Translations under genes and position numbers: made by a program
Source: CAJQLB01 sp905479065
GTDB taxonomy: Bacteria; Bacteroidota; Bacteroidia; Flavobacteriales; Flavobacteriaceae
Assembly: GCA_943846735.1 (NCBI GenBank)
Contig: OX044364.1
Coordinates: forward strand, 1,922,001 to 1,986,000
Length of the DNA stretch: 64,000 bases
Direction: 5' to 3'
Part shown: positions 1 through 8,905 of the stretch, one piece after another
Layout of the letters: every line of letters starts with the position of its first letter
How positions within the stretch are numbered: the first letter of the stretch is position 1
Notes under the pieces: model-generated
What the model saw: the letters and a program-made list of their open reading frames with translations, nothing else
Told to the model about the DNA's origin: nothing
The model's database searches: none

Positions 1-71
1 CGAGTAAAATTTCCCATTTTGAGTAAAATGTGCGATTTTAGCACGTAAGTTGTATAATACGTTTTTAAGTA

Positions 72-1631
72 ATGACCGCAAGGCTTTTAATTATTGTTTT
101 AATTACTACGGTATCGTTAGTTCATACTCAAAACAATGATTCTATAGTTCAAAATAATAGTATTTTAAAAGACACTATTATTGATGGTCAATCTCGTGTA
201 ATAAAAACAATTAATCCAATTGAAGACTCTATAGGTAGACAAGGGTTTAAAGATCATAAAATTGCCGCTGAAATGGAAGCTAGATGGCTTAGAGAGCTGT
301 ATAGTACGTCTCTATATGATACTATTTATCAAGGGATTCGACAAATGAAGTATGATTCCATTTATTATCCTGACTTACCCACTGACACTCTTAAGAAACG
401 GCTGAAAGAACTCAGTGCAAAAACTCCTTTCAATATAGAATATAATTCCTCTTTAGAAAGCGTTATAAAAAGGTATTTAAAAGACAGAAAAAGACACATC
501 GAAAAATTGATTGCTTTGAGCGCTTATTATTTTCCAATGTTTGAGCGTGAATTAGATAATTATGATATTCCTTTAGAGGTAAAATATTTAGCCATTGTTG
601 AATCTGCTCTTAAGCCTAAAGCAAAGTCAAGAGTTGGCGCAACAGGGTTATGGCAATTTATGTTTACTACGGGAAAAATGTATGATTTAAATGTAAGTAG
701 TTATGTCGATGAACGAAGTGATCCAATTAAATCAACAGAGGCTGCTTGCAAATATTTAGCCAGTTTATATAAAATTTTTGGTGATTGGGACCTTGCCCTT
801 GCAGCGTATAATTCTGGTCCAGGAAATGTTAGTAAAGCTATAAGAAGATCTGGAGGATATCAAAACTATTGGAATATCCGCCCTAATTTACCAAGAGAGA
901 CCGCAGGATATTTACCTGCTTTTTTAGCAACAATGTACATTTTTGAGTATGCCGAGGAACACGGCTTTAATATTAAAACTCCAGATTTTACATATATTGA
1001 AACCGACACTATTAGGGTAAAAGACATGATTGCTCTTGATCAAGTTTCAGAACTTTTAGAAATTCCAATTGAAGAGTTACAATTTTTAAACCCCTCTTAT
1101 AAATTAGACATTATCCCATTTATAAAAGAGGAACATTATACGTTACGTCTACCGAGAGAAAAGGTTGGTCTTTTTGTTTCCAATGAGGATAGCATTTACA
1201 AGTTTGTAAGAAATGAATTTTCAAAACGAGAAAAGCCATTACCGCAATTTTTTGACAATGACACAAAATTGAGATATCGAGTTAGATCTGGAGATTACCT
1301 TGGTAAAATTGCAAGACGCTACGGGGTGAGGGTTAGTCAAATAAAAAGCTGGAACGGCTTAAGAAATAATAATCTCCGTATTGGACAAAGACTTACAATT
1401 TACCCTAGAAAAATTTCTTCAAAACAAAACGATAGAAATAAGCAGTCAAAAAGTACAACTAACAGACGAGTTAATAGTACAACTTATAAAGTTGAAAAAG
1501 GGGATTCATTATGGAGTATATCTCAGAAATTTCCAGGAGTTTCAATTCAAAACATTAAAGATTGGAATAACATGAGTAGTTCTAAATTACAAATTGGTAT
1601 GACTCTTGTTGTTTCAGTAAAAAATAATTAA
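72..1631 (+). CDS. Lytic transglycosylase with two LysM domains (MltD-like)
   Basis: Predicted periplasmic murein lytic transglycosylase that cleaves the MurNAc-GlcNAc bond of peptidoglycan. Residues 1-19 form a signal peptide. An SLT domain spans about 155-290, with the catalytic glutamate probably E177 in AIVES, followed by GATGLWQFM and AYNSGPGNV, all hallmark motifs. Two LysM peptidoglycan-binding modules follow at about 403-448 and 471-515 (SGDYLGKIARRYGV and KGDSLWSISQKF). Length 519 aa is usual for MltD-like proteins of Flavobacteriaceae. The DUF4837 lipoprotein gene begins 5 bases after the stop, so the two are probably cotranscribed. Family assignment is firm; exact enzymatic specificity is inferred. 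Confidence 0.93.
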   Translation: MTARLLIIVLITTVSLVHTQNNDSIVQNNSILKDTIIDGQSRVIKTINPIEDSIGRQGFKDHKIAAEMEARWLRELYSTSLYDTIYQGIRQMKYDSIYYPDLPTDTLKKRLKELSAKTPFNIEYNSSLESVIKRYLKDRKRHIEKLIALSAYYFPMFERELDNYDIPLEVKYLAIVESALKPKAKSRVGATGLWQFMFTTGKMYDLNVSSYVDERSDPIKSTEAACKYLASLYKIFGDWDLALAAYNSGPGNVSKAIRRSGGYQNYWNIRPNLPRETAGYLPAFLATMYIFEYAEEHGFNIKTPDFTYIETDTIRVKDMIALDQVSELLEIPIEELQFLNPSYKLDIIPFIKEEHYTLRLPREKVGLFVSNEDSIYKFVRNEFSKREKPLPQFFDNDTKLRYRVRSGDYLGKIARRYGVRVSQIKSWNGLRNNNLRIGQRLTIYPRKISSKQNDRNKQSKSTTNRRVNSTTYKVEKGDSLWSISQKFPGVSIQNIKDWNNMSSSKLQIGMTLVVSVKNN

Positions 1632-1636
1632 GCTAT

Positions 1637-2608
1637 ATGAAACCAATTATAATTTTAATAATAAGCGCGGTAATACTTTCAGGATGTAACTCAAATAGTA
1701 AGGTTGCATTATCTGCGTCATCAGGGAACATTAATAACTTGTCTGTTGTGATTGATAATAATTTATGGGAAGGAAGTGTTGGCGATAATATTCGTAGTTT
1801 AATAGGAGCCTCTCTTTATGGTCTTCCTCAAGATGAACCATTATTTACTTTACGACAAATGCCTACTTCAATATTTACAGGTTTTGTGAGAAAGAACAGA
1901 ATTGTGCTCAAAGTTGTAAAAGGAGAGGAAGCAGGAACTCAATTTTACAAAGATTCATACGCCAAACCTCAGAAAATGGTTGTAGTTAGTGGTTTTACTA
2001 ACAGTGAGATTATTGATCAAATTAAAGAAAATGCAGACAAGATTATATCAGTTTTTAAGTTTGAGGAAATAAAGGAAAAGCAACGACGGATATTAAAATC
2101 AATAAATAAAAACAACAACATAGAAACTGTTTTAGGGGTGACAATGGATTTTCCATCAGCTTATAGAGTAGCGAAAGAGGAAGGTGATTTCTTTTGGTTG
2201 AGACGAGATATCCAAACGGGGACTATCAACTTTTTAGTTTACGAAATCCCATTAAATCAAATTAGACAAAAAGATAATCCAATTAATGAAGTCATTAAGC
2301 TGAGAGATTCTATTGGGAAAGCTCATATACCAGGACCTTTAGAAGGCACTTACATGATTACAGAAGAGGCTTACACTCCTGCTATAAGTAAAACACTAAT
2401 TGGTGAAAGGAATGCTTATGAAACAAGAAGCACTTGGCAAGTTAAAAATGCTTTTATGGCCGGCCCTTTTTTAAATTACGTAATTAAGGATGAACAAAAG
2501 CAACGGTTTGTAGTTTTTGAAGGGTTTGTTTTTGCCCCTTCAGTTGGAAAAAGAGATTATATGTTTGAGCTTGAGGCAATTGCAAAGTCCATAAAATTTA
2601 AGCCATAA
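1637..2608 (+). CDS. DUF4837 family lipoprotein
   Basis: Uncharacterised envelope lipoprotein. The N-terminus is a lipoprotein signal with lipobox LSGC (Cys17), so the mature protein should be lipid-anchored. The remaining 300 residues resemble DUF4837, a Bacteroidota-specific family of unknown function, recognised here by sequence style and by its usual place directly after the LysM transglycosylase. The 5-base gap implies one operon and suggests a cell-wall-related job, which is inference only. It is convergent with tatA, and a hairpin lies between the two genes. Confidence 0.8.
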   Translation: MKPIIILIISAVILSGCNSNSKVALSASSGNINNLSVVIDNNLWEGSVGDNIRSLIGASLYGLPQDEPLFTLRQMPTSIFTGFVRKNRIVLKVVKGEEAGTQFYKDSYAKPQKMVVVSGFTNSEIIDQIKENADKIISVFKFEEIKEKQRRILKSINKNNNIETVLGVTMDFPSAYRVAKEEGDFFWLRRDIQTGTINFLVYEIPLNQIRQKDNPINEVIKLRDSIGKAHIPGPLEGTYMITEEAYTPAISKTLIGERNAYETRSTWQVKNAFMAGPFLNYVIKDEQKQRFVVFEGFVFAPSVGKRDYMFELEAIAKSIKFKP

Positions 2609-2640
2609 AAAAAGCCATCACGGCAAGGTGTTGGCTTCAC
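2606..2640 (-). terminator. Intrinsic terminator of tatA
   Basis: AAGCCA (2612-2617) pairs with TGGCTT (2632-2637), with a further CAC/GTG inner stem. Read on the minus strand the stem is followed by a run of seven T. On the plus strand no comparable T-run follows, so it mainly serves tatA. Confidence 0.7.
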
Positions 2641-2658
2641 TTTAGATAAAAGTTAATT

Positions 2659-2841
2659 TTATTCTTTTTTATCTTCTGGTTTCGCTTCTTCTTTACTAGC
2701 GTCTTTAAATTCTTTTATTCCACTTCCAAGACCCCTCATAAGTTCTGGAATTTTTTTACCGCCAAATAATAATAAAACAACCACAACAATTAAGATGATT
2801 TGTGGTGCTCCGATTGCCAAGGATATCATGTGTAAACTCAT
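2659..2841 (-). CDS. tatA: Sec-independent translocase subunit TatA/TatE
   Basis: Small pore-forming subunit of the twin-arginine translocase, which moves folded proteins across the inner membrane. The 60-residue protein has one N-terminal transmembrane helix (about 9-26), then the FGGKKIPELMRGLGSGIKEF amphipathic helix typical of TatA, and a charged Lys/Glu tail. M5 (MISLAIG) is an alternative start. It is a single gene, convergent with DUF4837 and divergent from the M23 peptidase; tatC is not in the window. Confidence 0.95.
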   Translation of the reverse strand: MSLHMISLAIGAPQIILIVVVVLLLFGGKKIPELMRGLGSGIKEFKDASKEEAKPEDKKE

Positions 2842-2860
2842 TAGATTTGCATTTATAAAG

Positions 2861-2868
2861 CAAAGTTA
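2861..2868 (-). promoter_or_regulatory. -7 promoter box of tatA
   Basis: The minus strand reads TAACTTTG, a perfect match to the Bacteroidota TAnnTTTG box, 19 bases upstream of the tatA start. No clear -33 TTG was found at the usual distance. Confidence 0.6.
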
Positions 2869-2940
2869 ATAATTAAAGTTTAAATAAACCGTTTTACATA
2901 AACTTTAGCATAATATAAAAAGCAAAATGCGTATTTTAAT

Positions 2941-2948
2941 TAAATTTG
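2941..2948 (+). promoter_or_regulatory. -7 promoter box abutting the M23 peptidase start
   Basis: TAAATTTG matches TAnnTTTG perfectly and ends only 7 bases before the ATG at 2956, so the mRNA would be leaderless or nearly so. A -33 TTG is not evident. Confidence 0.55.
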
Positions 2949-2955
2949 CAGCTAA

Positions 2956-3825
2956 ATGACATTAAAGAATAAAGCAAAACAACGATTCACTAAAAGGCTT
3001 TTACATAAGTACAGGCTTGTTATTTTGAATGAAGACACCTTTGAAGAACGATTCGCTATTAAATTAACACGCCTTAATGTTTTTGTCATTGCATCGGTAT
3101 TAACAATACTGCTAATTTTAGGAACGACTATTTTAATTGCCTACACACCGCTTAGGGAATATATTCCAGGGTATGCTTCCACATCGCTTAAAAAACAAGC
3201 GACGTTTTTAAATTACAAAACAGATTCTTTGCTTCAGGCAGTTACTACGAATGAAAAATATCTTCAGTCAATAAAACGTGTGCTAACAGGTGAAATAAGT
3301 GCCGTTGAAATTAACAAAGACTCTGTTATTAAAGCAGCTGAAAAGAGCATGGACATTATTGTTCTTGACCCCTCAATTGATGATTTAAAGTTAAGAGAAA
3401 AAGTTGATGAAGAGGACAGATATAGTCTCTTTGAGTCTGCAACTTCAAAGACAAATTTTGTGCTATTTCCGCCAGCTAAAGGCATCATAAGTAATAGGTA
3501 TAATCTTAAAGAAAAACACTTCGCTGTTGATATTGTACTTGCTCAAGACACTCCTGTAAAGGCAACTTCAGAGGGGACTGTTATTTTTGCAGAGTGGACA
3601 GCTCAAACAGGATATGTTTTGATTATTGATCATGGAAACGGCCTCTTATCCGTATATAAACACAACTCATCATTAACAAAAAATCAGGGTGCTTTAGTTA
3701 AATCAGGAGAGGTCATCGCTATTTCTGGAAATAGCGGAGAGTTAACCACTGGCCCTCATTTACATTTTGAGCTTTGGTACGATGGTTATCCAATTAATCC
3801 AACAACCTTTATTGATTTTGAATAA
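2956..3825 (+). CDS. M23 (LytM-type) peptidase, membrane-anchored
   Basis: Predicted envelope zinc metallopeptidase or amidase activator acting on peptide crosslinks of murein. A cytoplasmic N-terminus (about 45 aa) is followed by one transmembrane helix (about 47-70) and a periplasmic stretch. The C-terminal LytM domain (about 175-285) shows HFAVD and HLHFELW, giving the His/Asp and HxH zinc ligands of M23. 289 aa fits the family common in Flavobacteriaceae. The GH3 gene starts at the base after its stop, so the two form an operon. Confidence 0.9.
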   Translation: MTLKNKAKQRFTKRLLHKYRLVILNEDTFEERFAIKLTRLNVFVIASVLTILLILGTTILIAYTPLREYIPGYASTSLKKQATFLNYKTDSLLQAVTTNEKYLQSIKRVLTGEISAVEINKDSVIKAAEKSMDIIVLDPSIDDLKLREKVDEEDRYSLFESATSKTNFVLFPPAKGIISNRYNLKEKHFAVDIVLAQDTPVKATSEGTVIFAEWTAQTGYVLIIDHGNGLLSVYKHNSSLTKNQGALVKSGEVIAISGNSGELTTGPHLHFELWYDGYPINPTTFIDFE

Positions 3826-5343
3826 ATGAAGATATCAGAAACCACCTCTTTAAAAGCGCTATTAGCTAAGCTCTTTGCAAATCGCATACAGGTGAAAATG
3901 CAAAAATGGATGGCGAAACCTCTTAAGACTCAAAACGTAGTTTTTCAAAATCTTATAAAGCAAGCTAGTTCTACTAGATTTGGAAAAGATCACGAATTTG
4001 ACACTATTAAGACGCATGCAGATTTTGTTAAAAAGGTTCCAGTAAGAGACTATGAAGCTCTAAAGCCTTATGTTGAGCTTATAATTCACGGTGGAAAAAA
4101 TATTCTTTGGAAAGGAAGACCATTGTATTTCGCGAAGACATCAGGAACGACATCAGGAGCAAAATACATTCCAATTACAGACGTTTCGATTAAAGCTCAA
4201 GTACAAGCTTCAAGGAATGCAATTTTGTGTTATATCAATGAAACAGGTAATACTAAATTTGTTGATGGTAAAATGATTTTTTTACAAGGCTCTCCTATGT
4301 TGGAGAAAAAAAAGGGAATTAAATTTGGGCGTCTTTCAGGAATATCAGCCCACTACATTCCAAGATACCTTCAAAAAAACAGACTTCCTTCATGGGACAC
4401 TAATTGTATAGAGGATTGGGAGACAAAGGTTGAAGCTATTATTAATGAAACTATTGAAGAGAACATGACTATAATCGCTGGTATTCCGTCGTGGGTTCAG
4501 ATGTATTTTGAAAAAATTCATCAATACACAGGAAAGACTATAAGCGAAGTTTTTAAAAATTTCAATTTATTCATATATGGAGGTGTGAATTTTGAACCCT
4601 ATCGATCTAAATTTGAAAAGCTTATTGGTAAAAAGGTTGATAGTATTGAATTTTACCCTGCAAGTGAAGGTTTTTTTGCTTTTCAAAATAAGCAAAAAGA
4701 TAAAGGAATGTTACTCTTGTTAGATTCTGGTATTTTTTATGAATTTATCAAGGCAGAAGATTTTTTTAACGACAATGCTGCAAGAATTACCTTAAAAGAT
4801 GTCGTTTTAGGAGTAAATTATGTAATGATTATTTCAACAAACGCCGGTCTTTGGGCTTACAATGTTGGAGACACTGTTGAGTTTACCTCAATAAATCCTT
4901 TTAAAATTATTGTTACTGGTCGGATCAAGCATTTTATTTCTGCATTTGGGGAGCACGTTATCAGTAAAGAGGTAGAGCAGGCGATGCGCGAGGTTACAGA
5001 GATTTATAATTTTGGTATCACCGAGTTTAGTGTGGCACCGCAATTAAATCCTGAAAATGGATTACCATTTCACGAATGGTTTATTGAATTTGAGGAGTTC
5101 CCTGATAATATCAAAGAAATTGAGACGTTTTTAGATAAATCAATGCAAGACCAAAACAGTTACTATTTTGATTTAGTTGCTGGGAAAGTGCTCCAACCTT
5201 TAAAAATTCGAGTTGTTAGAAAGAATGGTTTTAATGATTACATGCGTCATATAGGAAAGCTAGGAGGACAAAATAAAATCCCTAAATTATCTAACGACAG
5301 GAGTATTGCAGATTTTTTAATGAGTGTGATTACAGCGAATTAA
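3826..5343 (+). CDS. GH3 auxin-responsive promoter family protein
   Basis: GH3-superfamily acyl-adenylate-forming enzyme of unknown bacterial substrate; plant members conjugate amino acids to hormones. The 505-residue length, the nucleotide-binding segment FAKTSGTTSGAKYIP (about 103-117), and the later YPASEGFF and GRIKHFISAFGEHV motifs are typical of GH3. It directly follows the M23 peptidase with no gap. Bacteroidota genomes usually carry one such gene near envelope genes. The reaction is inferred from the family and the physiological role is unknown. Confidence 0.88.
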   Translation: MKISETTSLKALLAKLFANRIQVKMQKWMAKPLKTQNVVFQNLIKQASSTRFGKDHEFDTIKTHADFVKKVPVRDYEALKPYVELIIHGGKNILWKGRPLYFAKTSGTTSGAKYIPITDVSIKAQVQASRNAILCYINETGNTKFVDGKMIFLQGSPMLEKKKGIKFGRLSGISAHYIPRYLQKNRLPSWDTNCIEDWETKVEAIINETIEENMTIIAGIPSWVQMYFEKIHQYTGKTISEVFKNFNLFIYGGVNFEPYRSKFEKLIGKKVDSIEFYPASEGFFAFQNKQKDKGMLLLLDSGIFYEFIKAEDFFNDNAARITLKDVVLGVNYVMIISTNAGLWAYNVGDTVEFTSINPFKIIVTGRIKHFISAFGEHVISKEVEQAMREVTEIYNFGITEFSVAPQLNPENGLPFHEWFIEFEEFPDNIKEIETFLDKSMQDQNSYYFDLVAGKVLQPLKIRVVRKNGFNDYMRHIGKLGGQNKIPKLSNDRSIADFLMSVITAN

Positions 5344-5370
5344 CCTATATTCGCAAGTTAAACAGTGTTG

Positions 5371-7056
5371 ATGACTAAAAAACATACTGGAAGAAATAGA
5401 GCACAAGAAAGTTCAAGCGCCATAGAGCGTATGTATATTACCATGCGTCACCTATTCAATCGAGGCTTTTATAAACCGATGGGAGTTTCTGGTGAAACTT
5501 TACGAGAAGCTTTGTTGTTATTGAGGCCTGAAATTTATGGTTCTATTGCAGAAGAAAAGGCAGAACTTGATGGTTTATTGTATGTCGTTGATCGATTACC
5601 ACAAGGCATAGAAGAGTGTCGTTTTATTAACTTAACAAGCGACGAAGGATATGGTAAATCGCATTTTGAACCCATTATCCCACCGAAACGCCGACGAAAT
5701 TGTTACCGTATCGATGAGGAGCAAATGAACATAGAAATTACAAGAGGACGTTCAGAGATATATGATATTTTAACACATTTAACCTTTTTATTCATAGAGT
5801 CTCATAAAATTAGCAAACGAGTTATAATTAACGATAAAGGAGAAACTACACGAGATTGGGATAAGCTTGAAAAAGCAGCGTTATCAAAGACAAAATTAAC
5901 TTTTAAACAACGCGAAATTGCGATTACCCATACGGCTAATATCTTAGGACGAACCTTTGAAGAATTAACAGTCATGTATCCTAAATTTGCAAATAAAAAA
6001 CAACCAGAACGTTTACTTCAAATAGTGTATTGGCTTGGTAAACTAGCAATTCAAGAAACCGTTAAGAACACAAAAAGAACGGTAACTTTTAGTCCTGTTT
6101 TGAGAGAGCGCTTGGGGCACCATATTCACGGCGAAATATGGTCTAATAACATTAAGGAGGTCTTAAGTCAATACAATTTATTAGAGCGTCCAATCCATAT
6201 CATAAGCGCAAACTTACATAGCGTTATGAATACGTTGCATGCGCCAAGAGCATTAAAATCTTTGGTTGCGAAAAAAGATATTTTCGATGTGTATGAGGCT
6301 TTAAGTGATTCAAATAATTCACCACTCAGGGATAAAGTTGTCAAATTAGCTGAATTAGACGGAATGATTTTTATCAAGGACACTTCAGGAACCAATATTG
6401 ATGTTCAAATTTTTGACACTGCAAAAATTGATGTTTCGTGTTTAGATTTTAAAACCGTTAAAAAATCAAAAGATTCAGAAAATCCCATTATTTTTGTCAT
6501 GGATTATGCGTTTGGAGAGCAGGCATACGAAAGCATAGATGAGTTTTTAAAGCCTTACAAAGCAAAACAGGTTAAAACCCATTTAAATATTCAATCAATT
6601 TCCATTATGGGAAAGGCGGGTATTTTAGAAGGAGGTAAAGGTGATATAATGATTCCATCGGCTCATATTTTTGAAGGAACTGCAGATAATTATCCTTTTG
6701 AAAACGAATTAAAAAAGATGGATCTTGAAGGTCATGGAGTTGAAATATACGAAGGCGCGATGGTGACTGTTTTAGGAACCTCACTTCAAAATAAAGAAAT
6801 CCTTAAGTTCTTTCATGATTCAACATGGAATGTCATTGGTTTAGAAATGGAGGGAGCGCATTATCAAAAAGCTATTCAAGCTGCTTCTAAAGTAAGAAAT
6901 AGCATTAATCGAGACGTGAAAGTTAGGTATGCTTATTACGCGAGTGATAACCCTTTAGAAACAGGAAGCACTTTAGCTTCTGGTGGCTTAGGAACAAGTG
7001 GCGTAAGGCCAACCTACTTAATAACAAGAAAAATTTTAGAACAAATACTTAATTAG
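5371..7056 (+). CDS. DUF6909 family protein with nucleoside-phosphorylase-like C-terminus
   Basis: A 561-residue cytoplasmic protein without signal or membrane helix. I relate it to the Bacteroidota family DUF6909. The last 150 residues resemble the purine/uridine phosphorylase (MTAP/PNP) fold: a GKAGIL turn, the motif VIGLEMEGAHY, in which MEGA matches the conserved ribose-binding Glu segment, and a later SDNPLETGST loop. The N-terminal 390 residues match nothing I recognise. ATG at 5371 is preferred over in-frame GTG (5365) and TTG (5368). TATATTCG at 5346 resembles a -7 box. The stop lies 8 bases before the Wzz-like pseudogene. Phosphorylase activity is a hypothesis. Confidence 0.7.
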   Translation: MTKKHTGRNRAQESSSAIERMYITMRHLFNRGFYKPMGVSGETLREALLLLRPEIYGSIAEEKAELDGLLYVVDRLPQGIEECRFINLTSDEGYGKSHFEPIIPPKRRRNCYRIDEEQMNIEITRGRSEIYDILTHLTFLFIESHKISKRVIINDKGETTRDWDKLEKAALSKTKLTFKQREIAITHTANILGRTFEELTVMYPKFANKKQPERLLQIVYWLGKLAIQETVKNTKRTVTFSPVLRERLGHHIHGEIWSNNIKEVLSQYNLLERPIHIISANLHSVMNTLHAPRALKSLVAKKDIFDVYEALSDSNNSPLRDKVVKLAELDGMIFIKDTSGTNIDVQIFDTAKIDVSCLDFKTVKKSKDSENPIIFVMDYAFGEQAYESIDEFLKPYKAKQVKTHLNIQSISIMGKAGILEGGKGDIMIPSAHIFEGTADNYPFENELKKMDLEGHGVEIYEGAMVTVLGTSLQNKEILKFFHDSTWNVIGLEMEGAHYQKAIQAASKVRNSINRDVKVRYAYYASDNPLETGSTLASGGLGTSGVRPTYLITRKILEQILN

Positions 7057-7064
7057 ATCATCAT

Positions 7065-8235
7065 ATGAGCAAAGAAGTTAAATCACCACAAAATAATTCA
7101 GAGGAGAGTTGACTTAGGTCAAGCTTTTTAATCTTATTCGCTAGCGGGTTTAAATCCATGAGCGAATCTTCATAGGCCTAATATGTTAAACAAATTAGCA
7201 CAGTTTTTTAGCTTTTGTTTGGAGTAGTTTTCTTTGTTAAAAGGCAGAAAATAATTCTTAATTCTAGCGTAATATCTAGCATTTGTTGGCTTGCTATTTG
7301 GTTATTTTGTAGAATATAAATTGGGCCCAGTTATATAAGTCACTCCATGCTTATTCAGCAGAACTATAACACTGGGAAAGAGTCTTATACAATAGCCTAG
7401 ATTATTTTAATGGATTACTAGTCACAATGGAGATTTTGACGCACTTGATCACAAGAATTGCTTGATATAGACTCATGCTATACGTTTCATCTATTAAGTT
7501 GCTTTTGAAATGGAGCCATTTGTATAACAGAAAACCAGAGATTATGTTGAGTTTAAGAACTATTTGACAAGACAGCTTAGATTCAACAGTGACTAGCAGA
7601 GCGTTTATGATTTTGACACTTATCTGGAAGATAATGTAGACGAGTCTGTTTATACAACTCAGACTATTAATCACTATTCGCGCTAACACCGAATGATAAT
7701 TTTAATCCTAGTCTTTAATGCTATTGCTAAGTAAAATGAATGACAATACCATTTCTTCAAAAGAGAGCAAGATAAGAGATATTCGACAATTAGGAAATAC
7801 GAGCACTAGCAGTTAATATGCTGCCATACGAGAGTCAGATTCTTTACAAAAAACCTACAAAAAAGTTCTTGAGAACACTCATTGGAGACTTTAGAACCAA
7901 CAACTGGTTCTCAAACATCGGTCACTACTATTGTAGGAGCGGATGACTCGAATAACAGAACTAGAGAATTTGAGCTTGTACAAGTCTGATGTAGGACTGA
8001 GAAGAGAACTAGTGACAATTGCTCGTGAAAGAGCTAAAGATAAATAAGGAGTTTGTTGTTGAAGCTTTATCCATATACTCCGTCCAAGGGATTTGTTGAT
8101 AATTCAATTGAGTTTTTTGGTGCTTCTTTAAGGCCGGTATTATTTTTCCCATTCTTTTTTGCGGTAATTTTGTTTGTTATACTGTGTTTTATCAATTCAT
8201 TAAAATTTCTTGAAAAATATAATACTAGTTTTTAA
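7065..8235 (+). pseudogene. Decayed Wzz/GumC-like polysaccharide chain-length determinant
   Basis: Remnant of an inner-membrane polysaccharide co-polymerase of the flavobacterial GumC/Wzz type. ATG at 7065 opens MSKEVKSPQNNSEES and stops. Recognisable pieces then continue in all three forward frames: VDLGQLFNLI (about 7108), GYFVEYKLGP (about 7300), LYNSLDYFNGLL (about 7388), AFEMEPFV (about 7502), ESDSLQKTYKKVLENT (about 7831), LYKSDVGLRRELVTIARE (about 7977), and finally GFVDNSIEFFGASLRP with the closing transmembrane helix up to the stop at 8235. The order and total length (about 390 codons) fit the intact family. Many indels and stops make it certainly non-functional as read. The C-terminal piece (8053-8235) alone would look like a small membrane protein, but it is the tail of this gene. 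Confidence 0.85.
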
Positions 8236-8252
8236 AATATAACACACTTCAA

Positions 8253-8795
8253 ATGAAAAGAATTTTTTTAGCGCTATCATTCACTTTGATTATTTGTGTC
8301 AGTTGCAATAACTCTTCAGAGAAGAAAGAACAAGCAAGTATAAATAATCAAAATACTGAGAAGACGATCCAACAATTAGAAATACATTTTAGTTTTAAAA
8401 CAAGTGAAACAGATGTGTTTAAGATAGCAATGAATAACATAAAGGTTGATGAACTACAAAGGAAGCATATTCAAATTTTTGAAACAGTCTCTCCATCAAT
8501 AGATTTTGATAACATAATAGCTAAGTTTGATAAGAACAATATGTCTAAGAATATAGTGTTTGGTTTAGGAAACAAGAAGAATAAAGAGGTTACTATCAAA
8601 AGCATTAATGTTTTTTTTAATTATAAAAATTTAAATATTAATACACCTGAAAAAATGTCTAAATTTTTAAAATTTAATAAATTTATTCAAAGAGACTCAA
8701 CAAGCATGATTTTAAAAACAAACATTATTGATGGCAAGCATAGCCCCAGCTTTACTTTGACAAAAAAATTAATTAATAAGCTTAATAAGGATTAG
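8253..8795 (+). CDS. Hypothetical lipoprotein in polysaccharide locus
   Basis: A 180-residue protein with a lipoprotein signal (MKRIFLALSFTLIICVSC, Cys18) followed by a polar Asn/Glu/Lys linker and a domain I do not recognise. It starts 17 bases after the Wzz-like pseudogene and is probably part of the polysaccharide locus. Its composition is very AT-rich, with many Lys, Asn and Ile codons, as in the rest of this locus. No function can be assigned. Confidence 0.6.
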   Translation: MKRIFLALSFTLIICVSCNNSSEKKEQASINNQNTEKTIQQLEIHFSFKTSETDVFKIAMNNIKVDELQRKHIQIFETVSPSIDFDNIIAKFDKNNMSKNIVFGLGNKKNKEVTIKSINVFFNYKNLNINTPEKMSKFLKFNKFIQRDSTSMILKTNIIDGKHSPSFTLTKKLINKLNKD

Positions 8796-8905
8796 TTTTA
8801 TTACGACGACAAGAACTAACTTTTTTATTTAAGAGGATTTACTATTTCTTTTTGTGAGAACTATAAACAGAAGAATGACGTTTAAAATTAAATTAGATAT
8901 TCAAT

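Noticed and set aside
1..71. Direct repeat GAGTAAAAT near the left edge
   Set aside because: Only two short copies are seen at the window border; there is too little sequence to support a repeat element.
7402..7689. A 95-aa minus-strand gene
   Set aside because: It is antisense to recognisable pieces of the pseudogene and has no protein-like features of its own.
8053..8235. A separate 60-aa small membrane protein gene
   Set aside because: Its sequence is the conserved C-terminal end, with the last helix, of the decayed Wzz/GumC-like gene that starts at 7065.
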